This document shows positions 27,837-35,617 of a stretch of DNA of 64,000 nt, one piece after another. A program made the position numbers and the translations under genes. Every line of letters begins with the position of its first letter. Within the stretch, counting starts at the first letter, position 1. The notes beneath the pieces are model-generated. The model saw only the letters and a list, made by a program, of their open reading frames with translations. It did no database searches and was not told where the DNA came from. Source of the DNA: CAIRTM01 sp963723235 (GTDB lineage Bacteria > Desulfobacterota > WTBG01 > CAIYCZ01 > CAIRTM01); the NCBI GenBank assembly GCA_963723235.1, contig CAVRPV010000013.1, forward strand, positions 70,987-134,986. Direction: 5' to 3'.

Positions 27837-28892
27837 TTATTTTTTAGCATATTCTATCTGTGCACTTTTGCGCAGGTTCTGCAAAAATGATTCAAACGCT
27901 GCTTCTTCTTTGGTGGTTTTCAGGTTTTCAGCAATATCCTGCTGCACTTCTTCCAGTGCGGAGGTCTTAGGCTCATTGTGCTCAGTGACCTTAATCACAT
28001 GATAGCCGAACTGCGTTTCAATCACCGGGCTGATTTCTCCCGGGGCCAGCGCGAAAGCCGCGTCCTCAAACTCCTTGATCATGCGGCCACGCTCAAGAAG
28101 GCCCAGATCACCACCGCTCGCCTTGCTGGGGCAATCGGATAATTCCTGTGCAAGCGCTTCGAACTTCTCACCCTTAACAATCCGCTCACGCACAGCGGCA
28201 AGTTCCTTCTTCTTCAGAGCCTTCGTTTCCGCACTGGCGTCCGGTTCAAGCTTAAAAAGAATGTGGCTCGCGCGGATCTGCTCGGGAACCTTAAAGGTGT
28301 CGATCTTCTCAGTATAAAAAGCGCTGATTTCCTCAGTGGTTACCGGCGGCAGGGATGCGGTGGCCTGCTCAAACACGGCTTTGATTTTCAGGTGATTCTC
28401 AATATCCCGACGAAACTGTTCAGGGCTGATACCCATTGCCGTCAACTGTTCCTGAAAAACCTCCGGTGAAGGGAAACTGAGCGGTAACCGTTTCAACCTC
28501 AGCTGCAATCTCCTGCTCAGTCGGCTTAATGTTCCGTTTGTCTGCGTCCTGAAGAATCAGGCGTTTCGTGATCAGATTCTCAACAGCCTGTTCGCGCAAT
28601 TTCGGCTCAAGCGCCTGCATCTGCTCCTCAGGCAGCTGTCCGCCAAACTGAGCCAGCAGGCCCTTCATTTCCTGATCGACCTCACCCGCAGTAATGACGC
28701 TGCCGTTCACACTGGCAACCATGGCACCGGGCTCTTGTACGGGTGCGGGTGCAGGTGCTTTGCCGGCTTGACTCTCCACAGCTGCAGTTTCCACACGCTG
28801 CTCTTTTCCTTCTCAGCCTCTTTCTGCCCGCAGGCACAAAGCATCAGGCTGCACATCACTGCCAGAACACACACATACAACTTTGATCTCAT
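27837..28892 (-). CDS. Peptidyl-prolyl cis-trans isomerase lipoprotein, SurA/PpiD-like (two frame slips)
   Basis: It starts MRSKLYVCVLAVMCSLMLCACG, with a lipoprotein signal and lipobox ending at the cysteine of LMLCAC; GGAGG stands before the ATG at 28892. The frame changes near 28804 (EQRVETAAVESQAG continues) and again near 28473 (FPSPEVFQEQL continues). Joined, it is about 351 residues: an N-terminal SurA-type chaperone region followed by a parvulin domain (IRASHILFK, SGGDLGLLERGRM, FALAPGEISPVIETQFGYHVI). It should fold or escort proteins in the periplasm. It lies 45 bases upstream of rpsU on the same strand. Confidence 0.85.
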
Positions 28893-29166
28893 ATACTTAC
28901 CTCCAGCAAAAAAAAAGTGTCCGCCTTTAGTCAAAACTCCCGGGGACACTCGCTTGACTGTATAGGAATTTTATAGGCGTTTATTTAAGTACCAAGCAAC
29001 ATCATATTTTGTGGCATAATCGCACACTATTCCTATCAGGTCAAGCAAATAAAAGATAAGGATAGCGCAAATATTGGCATGACAAAACCGAAACGTTCAG
29101 GTATACCCTCATAAAAATCAGTCTCCGGACTGCACCATGTAACAATGCACATGCAACCGGGTTTTT

Positions 29167-30175
29167 ATGTCCGACCTGAAGATAGTATGTGATGATCAGC
29201 TGCAACCCTATTGTGAAGACGGGGACACGGGCCTGCGCTCCCGGCTGCAGGCCTTTATCCAACAGCAGCACGCGACCTGGCCGGCCCTGGCAGCAGCACA
29301 GCGCGATCTGGACAGAGCCCTGCGGCGCACCCTGCATCTGCCGGACAGCGACATTGAGCTGCAATGCAACCCGGGGCGAACCCGCAGTACTACCGCCAAG
29401 GTGGCAGCCGCTGACGTTGCAAAGCGGCCCTGTTTCCTGTGCCCGGACAATCTGTATGCGGAGCAGCTCGCCCTGCCCTTGTCCCCGGACTGGCTGATCC
29501 TGAACAATCCCTTCCCTATTTTTAAAGATCACCTGACAATCAGCAGTGCTCTTCATATTGATCAACTCCTTGCACCGGCACTGCCTGTCATGATCAACTT
29601 TGTGGCTGAAATGGAGTGCAGCTTCAGCGCATTTTACAATGGCGCGCGCTGCGGCGCCTCCGCGCCCGATCACCTGCATTTCCAAGCCTGCCCTGCCGGA
29701 ATGCTTCCGCTTGAGCACCGGCTTCTGCCGCTGCTGAACGAGCTTGAACAGAAAAAAACCCCCTGGTGGTTCGGCACGCTTGACAACCGGGGGATCGGCC
29801 TGTGCCGGGCCGCTTCCGCCCCGGAGCTCCTTGGACAACTGAACAGCATGTGCGCCCATCTCAACAGCAGTGCCGAACCCGGGAGGGAAGCGGATTTGAA
29901 CCTGATTATTTTCGGCCGTCCCGGAAATCTGGCAGCGGCGATCCTGCCGCGGCGCGCGCACCGGCCGGCCTGCTTTTTTGCCTCCGGTGATGAGCAGCTG
30001 TGTGATCAGCCCCGGCGCGGTTGATGTAGGCGGTCTGGCAATCCTGCCGAGGCAGCAGGATTTTGAACGCATGACAGCCGAAAAAATGCTCTCGATTTAC
30101 CGGGAAGTCTGTTTGCCTGCTGATGTCATGGCAAACGGCGGTTTACTGAGTGTTCTGCTCCCGAAAAGCATGTAG
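29167..30175 (+). CDS. HIT-superfamily phosphorylase / DUF4922-like protein (frame slip near 29995)
   Basis: About 335 residues. It has the HIT-type catalytic motif in APDHLHFQACPAG, a cysteine pair KRPCFLCPDNLY, and ILNNPFPIFKDHLTI, all typical of ATP adenylyltransferase/GDP-L-galactose phosphorylase relatives (DUF4922). The frame slips near GDEQL and the conserved C-terminal part follows in the next frame (CVISPGAVDVGGLAILPRQQDF to the stop at 30175). The substrate is probably a nucleotide or nucleotide sugar; this is family knowledge, not seen. It is divergent from the PPIase gene; the 274 bases between them hold their promoters but I see no clear one. Confidence 0.75.
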
Positions 30176-30236
30176 GGCGTGTTCAACCCGCCATTTTCTC
30201 CTCCGAAAGGCATCCGGCGGGTTGCACCCGCCCTAC
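30172..30236. repeat. Hairpin repeat (GTAGGGCG...CGCCCTAC)
   Basis: GTAGGGCG at 30172 and CGCCCTAC at 30229 pair, with an inner pair AACCCGCC/GGCGGGTT. It begins inside the stop codon region of the phosphorylase gene and may serve as its terminator. Similar GTAGGGCGGGTT repeats are scattered through many bacterial genomes. Confidence 0.6.
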
Positions 30237-31490
30237 GTTCTAATTTCAGTCATTCCGGCGAAGAGACTGTGTTGCAATTCGTTTGTTACTGTCATTTCGA
30301 ATCCGCCGCAGGCGGTGAGAAATCTTAAGGTGTTGATTTTACTTCAAGCAAAGATCTCTCGGAGCCTGCCCTGAGCGAAGTCGAGTCAGATGACACAGCA
30401 ACCACTCCCCTACCGTCGAAGTAGCTGATATAGCGGAGTATTCATTGACAACAGATCTGCGCTATGCGATAGAGGTAGCTGTGCTACCGAAGAACCCCTC
30501 GAATCCGGGCAATTAATTTGAGATTCGAATTGGGGCGAAACTTCGACCTGTTTTCCATGTTGAATGCTTTACTATCGCAATAAGCGGCAATGTTGAACAT
30601 CTTCGCATCGTTGGCCCTTATGCCATGAGCAACTGTTTATCCGAATGGATTTTCCACTGTGACAGACCCTGCGATGGAATTTGATATGAAAAAAGAGGAT
30701 AAGGAAATGGATCGGGAGTTTCTTTGGTGAATCCGGACAGAGTTCGATGCCGAACTCGATTGTAAAGAACTGGGTCTTCCACGACAAATCTTGTCCACTA
30801 TGCAATGCATCGCAGCGGACGCACGACGACCTACGGCCTGCCCAGCCGCTTAATCTTGTTCGAGTTAAGATCGGAACTCACATATAAGACTGAGAAAAAC
30901 TAACTCATTATATCAGTAATACTTGTAGCTTGGGATTTTGAACAACAGGCTCTGGGTCAGAATCGATGCTCGGCACTGTCAAAGACTATAGGCTTCTGCA
31001 AAAATGTCGGCATACCAATTCTGGACATTTCAGTGGTAGTCGGATCAAGATGCTGGCTAGAATCGATCAAATTCGTTATGAACGGAGATATGCCTGATGG
31101 TGGCGGCGTATTGACTGGCTACTTCTAAGAATGGCAGAATACAAGAAGCATTACTGACCGACTATAGGCACTACTCTTATGCATGAGCATCCTTTGATTA
31201 TTTATGTTCTGCGGAAGAACAATCGCTTGTTCGACTACGAAAAGGAAGATGATTTCACCAGACATATGGAGGCTACTGGCAGACGCTCTGATCCGGCAGC
31301 CAAACTTGAGCATTGATGACGAAGAAGCACGCTTATTACAGTTTGATAATGGTAGGTTATGGTGACAAGCATCACTGGGAAAACATGCGATTCCGCATGG
31401 TCGATCACGTGAAACGGCATGCAGCAAAAGAGCTGCTCGGCGATAGCAAATCAATATGTCATACGCTGGAACTCTGTATAGTAGAAACCT
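30237..31490. other. Long stretch with no recognisable intact gene, repeat remnants at its left end
   Basis: The first ~180 bases hold pieces of common dispersed repeats (GTCATTCCGGCGAAG, GTCATTTCGAATCCGCCGCA, CCCTGAGCGAAGTCGAGTC). The rest is AT-richer than the flanks, and no frame is both long and convincing. Two short plus-strand pieces look weakly protein-like: MISPDIWRLLADALIRQP from 31251 and KHHWENMRFRMVDHVKRH from about 31375. They may be remains of a decayed cassette or gene. I assign no function. Confidence 0.5.
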
Positions 31491-31497
31491 GCCCTAG

Positions 31498-31559
31498 ACC
31501 CAACAATATGCACGCGCGATCCTGCGGTGTGCCGCTCCGTGCTGATCCATACGTTAGAC
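31498..31559 (+). other. Candidate integron attC-like recombination site
   Basis: ACCCAAC at 31498-31504 fits RYYYAAC and GTTAGAC at 31553-31559 fits GTTRRRY, 62 bp end to end. Between them GCACG (31510) pairs with CGTGC (31538) and GCGG (31524) with CCGC (31532), giving the imperfect hairpin of an attC. The next gene starts 18 bases later, as in gene cassettes. The outer boxes pair poorly (four of seven), no integrase gene is in the window, and no second canonical site was found, so the call is tentative. Confidence 0.35.
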
Positions 31560-31577
31560 ATAAATAAAGGAGAAGCC

Positions 31578-32210
31578 ATGAAAAAAGGTATCGTAATAGT
31601 TAATGGCGGGATACATTCTACGACCGCTCTCGCAGTCGCAAAGAGCCGGGAATTTGAACTGTATGCCCTGAGCTTTGATTATGGTCAGAAAAACAGGGTA
31701 AAGCTTGATGCCGCCGCAAAAATCGCTCAACAATTCGGGGTTAAAGAACACAAGATTGTAAAGATCGATATCGCAGCACTACTGCCGGATGACCGCAAAG
31801 ATGATCCGTATGTCCCGGCCCGCAACAACCTGTATCTCTCGTGTGCCCTGTCCTGGGCAGAAGTCATTAAAGCAGGTGATATCTTCATCGGCATAAACTC
31901 AATTGAATACGGCGATAATCCCGACTGCCGCCCGGCATTCGTCCACACCTTTGAAAAACTCGCAAATGTTGCCATCAAAAAAGAAGGCGCAATCCGAAAA
32001 GTAAACGTCTGGTCACCCTGCATGAACAAATCAACATCAGAGATAATCCAGAAAGGAAAAGAACTGGGGGTGGATTACAGTATGACCTATCCCGGCTGTC
32101 AGGAAATGAGCGCTGACGGAACCAGCTGCGGTGAATGCGTGTTTTGTGAAAACAGAAAAGGCGGATTTGAAGACGCGGGCATCCCGGATCCGACACACTA
32201 TAAACAATGA
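31578..32210 (+). CDS. QueC-like protein with altered PP-loop
   Basis: 210 residues. The fold and landmarks match QueC (7-cyano-7-deazaguanine synthase, an ATP-dependent step of queuosine synthesis): FDYGQKNR, PARNNLYLSCALSWAEV, GINSIEYGDNPDCRP and the zinc site CGECVFCENRKGGFEDAG preceded by YPGC. The ATP-binding PP-loop, normally SGG-x-DS, reads NGGIHS at residues 9-14, so both the serine and the aspartate are changed. It may therefore be inactive for the normal reaction or do something else. GGAG stands before the ATG. It heads a three-gene operon with a YqaE protein and a small lipoprotein, spaced 13 and 12 bases. No other queuosine gene is near. Confidence 0.8.
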   Translation: MKKGIVIVNGGIHSTTALAVAKSREFELYALSFDYGQKNRVKLDAAAKIAQQFGVKEHKIVKIDIAALLPDDRKDDPYVPARNNLYLSCALSWAEVIKAGDIFIGINSIEYGDNPDCRPAFVHTFEKLANVAIKKEGAIRKVNVWSPCMNKSTSEIIQKGKELGVDYSMTYPGCQEMSADGTSCGECVFCENRKGGFEDAGIPDPTHYKQ

Positions 32211-32223
32211 AAGGAGGCTTTTT

Positions 32224-32385
32224 ATGGAGCTTATCAAGATAATCTGTGCGATTATACTGCCACCCTTGGGAGTGTTTCTCCAGGTTGGTATCGGGAAACA
32301 TTTCTGGATTAATATTCTTTTAACATTATTAGGCTATATTCCCGGGATAGTTCATGGTATATGGGTTATTGCTAAAAACAAATAA
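32224..32385 (+). CDS. YqaE/Pmp3-family small membrane protein
   Basis: 53 residues, two membrane helices, with the family pattern IICAIILPPLGVFLQVG and LTLLGYIPGIVHGIWVI. Pmp3/YqaE proteins are stress-induced and affect membrane potential or ion leakage. AAAGGAGG stands before the ATG. It lies between the QueC-like gene and a lipoprotein gene in one operon. Confidence 0.9.
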   Translation: MELIKIICAIILPPLGVFLQVGIGKHFWINILLTLLGYIPGIVHGIWVIAKNK

Positions 32386-32397
32386 GGAGGAACTACA

Positions 32398-32559
32398 ATG
32401 AAATTAAGATTAAAGGCAGTGGTACTTTTCTCGTTGGCAATTTTCTCACTTTCAACGCTCGCGGCCTGCGAGAAGGAAGGCGGCGGAGAAAAAGCGGGTA
32501 AAGAAATTGACAAGGCTTTCAATACGGCAAAAGATAAAATTGACGAAGCTACAAAATAA
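32398..32559 (+). CDS. Tiny lipoprotein with charged helical tail
   Basis: 53 residues. MKLRLKAVVLFSLAIFSLS leads to the lipobox LAAC (cysteine 24), followed by a Gly/Glu-rich linker and an amphipathic helix (IDKAFNTAKDKIDEATK). AAGGAGG stands before the ATG and a terminator follows, so the gene is real although short. The tail resembles small stress lipoproteins of the entericidin/YceK size class, but I do not recognise a family. Confidence 0.75.
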   Translation: MKLRLKAVVLFSLAIFSLSTLAACEKEGGGEKAGKEIDKAFNTAKDKIDEATK

Positions 32560-32581
32560 TTTATTAATCTGATTGCATATA

Positions 32582-32614
32582 AAAAGGCAGGGGATAGAAC
32601 CCTGCCTTTTCTTT
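32582..32614 (+). terminator. Rho-independent terminator of the QueC-like operon
   Basis: AAAAGGCAGGG, loop GATAGAA, CCCTGCCTTTT then CTTT. It lies 22 bases after the lipoprotein stop. Confidence 0.85.
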
Positions 32615-32639
32615 GCTTTCTGTCACCTTGCCGTGCTAT

Positions 32640-32833
32640 ACTAAGGTATAGCCACTAAAAAATGCATGCGGACAATAGGTGGATGGCCACTATTATTTCG
32701 CCCGTCGAGGTGTTGACCGAACGCCCTGACGGGAGCCGATGAACCCGGTCATTATGTACAGATTCAAAAACTGTTTTCGTAATGGTGATAGCGAGGATAG
32801 TAAATAGACATTCACCTCACAAGGAGAAGAATC
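32640..32833 (+). promoter_or_regulatory. Structured leader region upstream of the cold-shock gene
   Basis: It contains two plausible stems: ATAGGTGG/CCACTAT with an ATGG loop near 32676, and CCCGTC/GACGGG enclosing GGT/ACC near 32701-32735. Cold-shock genes often carry long structured leaders that sense temperature. The sequence does not match a riboswitch that I know. AAGGAG ends the leader eight bases before the ATG. Confidence 0.35.
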
Positions 32834-33040
32834 ATGGGTAAGGGTACAGTTAAGTGGTTTAATGCAGACAAAGGTTTTGGTTTTATAACCCCGGACGATG
32901 GCGGCAAAGATTTATTTGTTCATCACTCCGAAATTCAGGCGGGTGGGGGCTATGCGACTTTGAGTGACGGCCAGGCTGTTGAGTATGAAGTTGGCCAGGG
33001 CCAAAAAGGACCGTGTGCCAATAAAGTCCGCGCTATATAA
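32834..33040 (+). CDS. Cold-shock protein (CspA family)
   Basis: 68 residues; one OB-fold domain with MGKGTVKWFNADKGFGFI (RNP1 KGFGFI) and DLFVHHSEI (RNP2). It binds single-stranded RNA and DNA and melts RNA structure in the cytoplasm. A long leader and a hairpin after the stop suggest a single-gene transcript. Confidence 0.95.
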   Translation: MGKGTVKWFNADKGFGFITPDDGGKDLFVHHSEIQAGGGYATLSDGQAVEYEVGQGQKGPCANKVRAI

Positions 33041-33065
33041 GCATCGCATTACACGACATGACAGG

Positions 33066-33104
33066 GAATTCACTGGACCCCGAAACCAGGGGGCCAGTGA
33101 ATTC
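33066..33104 (+). repeat. Strong hairpin after the cold-shock gene
   Basis: GAATTCACTGGACCCC and GGGGGCCAGTGAATTC pair over 16 bp with one mismatch and a seven-base loop. There is no T run after it, so it may be a 3'-end stabilising hairpin rather than a simple terminator. Confidence 0.65.
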
Positions 33105-33205
33105 TGATGTTGCCTGGATTAAAAATCAAAACAAAAAGACGAAACTGAACAAAACTCTTTTCAACGTGCAAAGGGACAAACAACTATACTTCAGGAGGTA
33201 CACCT

Positions 33206-33607
33206 ATGGGTATGCTGCAAGAATTCAAAACATTTGCAATGCGAGGCAATGTAGTGGACCTGGCAGTTGGCATAGTGATAGGAGGTGCCTTCGGTAAAAT
33301 TGTATCTTCATTTGTAGCCGATGTAATTATGCCGCCAATAGGGCTCATTATAGGCGGTGTTAATTTCAAAAATCTTGCAATCACCATAAAAGAAGCAGCG
33401 GGTGATGCAGCTGCAGTCACAATTAATTACGGTAATTTTATTCAAACCCTTTTTGATTTTCTGATAATTGCTTTTGCCATCTTTATGGTTATTAAAGGGA
33501 TGAACTCTTTATCGAAGAAAAAAGAAGAAGCTCCGGCAGAACCTCCCGCACCAACAAGGGAAGAAACGCTCCTGACGGAGATACGGGACGCACTGCAGAA
33601 GAAATAA
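33206..33607 (+). CDS. mscL: Large-conductance mechanosensitive channel
   Basis: 133 residues: N-terminal helix MGMLQEFKTFAMRGNVVDLAVGI, TM1 with the gate region AVGIVIGGAFGKIVSS, a short loop, TM2 (FLIIAFAIFMVIKGMN) and a C-terminal charged helix. MscL opens under membrane tension to release solutes on osmotic downshock. CAGGAGG stands before the ATG. Confidence 0.96.
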   Translation: MGMLQEFKTFAMRGNVVDLAVGIVIGGAFGKIVSSFVADVIMPPIGLIIGGVNFKNLAITIKEAAGDAAAVTINYGNFIQTLFDFLIIAFAIFMVIKGMNSLSKKKEEAPAEPPAPTREETLLTEIRDALQKK

Positions 33608-33708
33608 TCATACTGAGCGCAGCAACCGGGCGCTTGAATGGCGCAGACGACTTTCGAAGCTGGCGCGACAGATATTACAACCCACTCAACGCGGCCTCTA
33701 AGTACACC

Positions 33709-33770
33709 GCCACACAACATGGGGGCCGGTTGCAAAACAAAAGCCGGACACGAACCTGACGTTGTGTGGC
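33709..33770. repeat. Inverted repeat GCCACACAAC...GTTGTGTGGC
   Basis: A perfect 10-bp outer stem and an inner CCGGTT/AGCCGG stem, 62 bp in all. The AAC...GTT arrangement recalls an attC hairpin, but GTTGTGT does not fit GTTRRRY. It lies in the 335-base gap after mscL, which holds no gene that I can see. Confidence 0.5.
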
Positions 33771-33773
33771 AAT

Positions 33774-33851
33774 TGTAGGCCGGACCAAGCGAAGCGTGTC
33801 CGGCGTTATCGTAAACATTTAGCGAACATCCGGTTCTTAGTCCGGCCTACA
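33774..33851. repeat. Inverted repeat TGTAGGCCGGAC...GTCCGGCCTACA
   Basis: Perfect 12-bp arms separated by 54 bases, with a further GGAC...GTCC hairpin inside (CCGGACCAAGCGAAGCGTGTCCGG). REP-like in character. Confidence 0.6.
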
Positions 33852-33942
33852 GGTTCCTTTGTCCCGGAAAATGTGACCGTATGAAACCGACCCCTCTTTT
33901 CTGTGGGGCGGTACTAAGCGTATCAAAAATTTGGCTGAGTGA

Positions 33943-34176
33943 TTGCATTCAATGAAAGACATGGAAATTACAGAGGAGCCGATTGAACTCTGTAGAATCT
34001 TGAAGTTCGAGAATATGGTCGCCAGCGGCGGTGAAGCCAAGCATGTTATCGCAGAAGGCCTTGTTAAGGTAAATGGCGAGGTTGAAACCAGGAAACGGAA
34101 AAAGATCTTCTCGGGTGACATCATAGAATTTGGCGATACAAAGATCCGCCTCCAGTTAAAAACGGTAATTCTTTGA
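33943..34176 (+). CDS. S4-domain RNA-binding protein (YbcJ-like)
   Basis: 77 residues with the S4 pattern KFENMVASGGEAKHVIAEGL then VKVNGEVETRKRKKI. Small YbcJ/YaaA-type S4 proteins bind RNA, some with ribosome assembly. The start is uncertain among ATG codons at 33943, 33952 and 33961, none with a strong ribosome binding site. Its stop overlaps the next start by one base (TGATG), so the two are coupled. Confidence 0.8.
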   Translation: MHSMKDMEITEEPIELCRILKFENMVASGGEAKHVIAEGLVKVNGEVETRKRKKIFSGDIIEFGDTKIRLQLKTVIL

Positions 34177-34628
34177 TGCATATCTTTGTCGATGCCGATG
34201 CCTGCCCGGTGAAGGATGAGATATACCGCGTGGCACAGCGCTACGGCCTTGCCGTAACGCTGGTTGCGAACTCCCGGATGCGCGTACCCCTCAAAACGTT
34301 CATCCATCTTGAAGTCGTGCCGGGCGGATTTGATGCTGCTGACGACTGGATTGCCGAACAGGCCGGTCAGGATGACATCGTCATTACAGCCGACATTCCA
34401 CTTGCCAACAGATGTATTTCAAAAGGCGCGCGTGTTCTCGGCCCGAGCGGCAAGCCTTTTACAGAGGACAACATTGGCTCTGCGCTCGCGACCCGGGACC
34501 TGCTCTCTGAGCTTCGTGACCTGGGTGAGATCGGCGGCGGCCCGCCGCCTTTCAGCCAGCGCGACCGTTCGCTGTTTTTACAGCAGCTCGACCAGATGAT
34601 CAATGCCATCCTCAGAAAGCAGCGATAA
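34176..34628 (+). CDS. UPF0178/DUF188 family protein (YaiI/YqxD)
   Basis: 150 residues, MHIFVDADACPVKDEIYR at the start and DIVITADIPLANRCISKGA, LGPSGKPFTEDNI and GGGPPPFSQRDR further on, which are the family landmarks. The conserved aspartates give it a PIN-like nuclease look, but the function is not established. Translationally coupled to the S4 gene. The 231 bases after it hold no gene that I can see. Confidence 0.9.
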   Translation: MHIFVDADACPVKDEIYRVAQRYGLAVTLVANSRMRVPLKTFIHLEVVPGGFDAADDWIAEQAGQDDIVITADIPLANRCISKGARVLGPSGKPFTEDNIGSALATRDLLSELRDLGEIGGGPPPFSQRDRSLFLQQLDQMINAILRKQR

Positions 34629-34859
34629 GTAATAGAAGGCAAAGGGGACTGGCAAACAATGTAATCAGGTGCACGTATGTTTGCACAAAACACACCCCCA
34701 GCCCGGACTTGTTAACTGACCACCACTCCTGACAATTGTATCCAGCCGACCCAGCGGGGCATGCCGGATGGTTCTCATTCAGTTTCGCGGCCGGGCGGCC
34801 GATAAGAGCGTTAACATTCTTTGTGACATTCAACATCAAGAAAGGAATGATCTCCTCAT

Positions 34860-35439
34860 ATGAAAAAATATATGTCAGATATTGCCAGGAGACGTTTCAA
34901 CGCCGACCTTGATACACTTCCTGAACGTGAACAGCACGTAATCAAACATTGCTATGACCGCCTTCCTATCAGCCGCGATACTAACCAGGAGTATGCAACA
35001 AAGTCGACCTTTGGGCAAAGGCTGGCCGATAAGGTCGCGACATTCGGCGGCTCATGGACGTTCATTATCATTTTTGCCGCAATCCTGCTTGTTATGGGTT
35101 CTGCTCAATTCCTTCCTGCTCGTGAACCTGCATGATGCCTTTGACCCCTATCCGTATATTTTACTCAACCTTTTTCTGTCCACGCTTGCCGCCATCCAGG
35201 CGCCCATAATCTTAATGTCACAGAACCGTGTTGCATAAAAAGACAGGCTGGATGCGGCCCACGATTACGAAGTAAATTTGAAAGCTGAGCTCGAAATTCT
35301 TAGTTTGCATGAAAAGATAGATGAGTTGCGCGAGAGCAAATGGGCAGAACTCATGCTGGCGCAACAAGAGCAAATTACATTGCTGACGCAGTTACTAAAG
35401 CAAAACCCTGTTGATACTCACAGGCTGCCAGAAGAGTGA
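34860..35439 (+). CDS. DUF1003 membrane protein (two frame slips)
   Basis: The N-terminal frame gives MKKYMSDIARRRFNADLDTL and KVATFGGSWTFIIIFAAILL. It slips near 35095 to NSFLLVNLHDAFDPYPYILL and LAAIQAPIILMSQNR, and again near 35235 to KDRLDAAHDYEVNLKAELEI, ending RLPEE at 35439. Together this is a complete DUF1003 protein of about 190 residues with two membrane helices and a cytoplasmic helical tail. Function unknown. The start is ATG 34860, after a weak GATC-TCCTCAT leader. Confidence 0.75.
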
Positions 35440-35617
35440 GAACAAAGGGGGCAGGCAAAAAATATACAATGAAAGCTTCCGCCCTGCCACGCCAGAGGGC
35501 TTAAACGCTTACTCCATCCTAGTCAGCTCATAGCTCAAAAACAGCTTTAATCAGCACTGCTTATGCCGATAAGACATTAGTCATACACACATCACCTTAT
35601 TTTTGAGAGGGAACGCC

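Noticed and set aside
29041..30072. 343-codon minus-strand ORF opposite the HIT-like gene
   Set aside because: It mirrors a well-conserved plus-strand gene and has a composition typical of an antisense shadow in GC-rich DNA.
32640..32833. c-di-GMP or other known riboswitch before the cold-shock gene
   Set aside because: Stems are present, but conserved riboswitch core sequences that I know do not occur.
34700..34823. TGTTAAC...GTTAACA pair considered as another attC
   Set aside because: GTTAAC is itself palindromic, so the pairing is trivial, and GTTAACA does not fit GTTRRRY.
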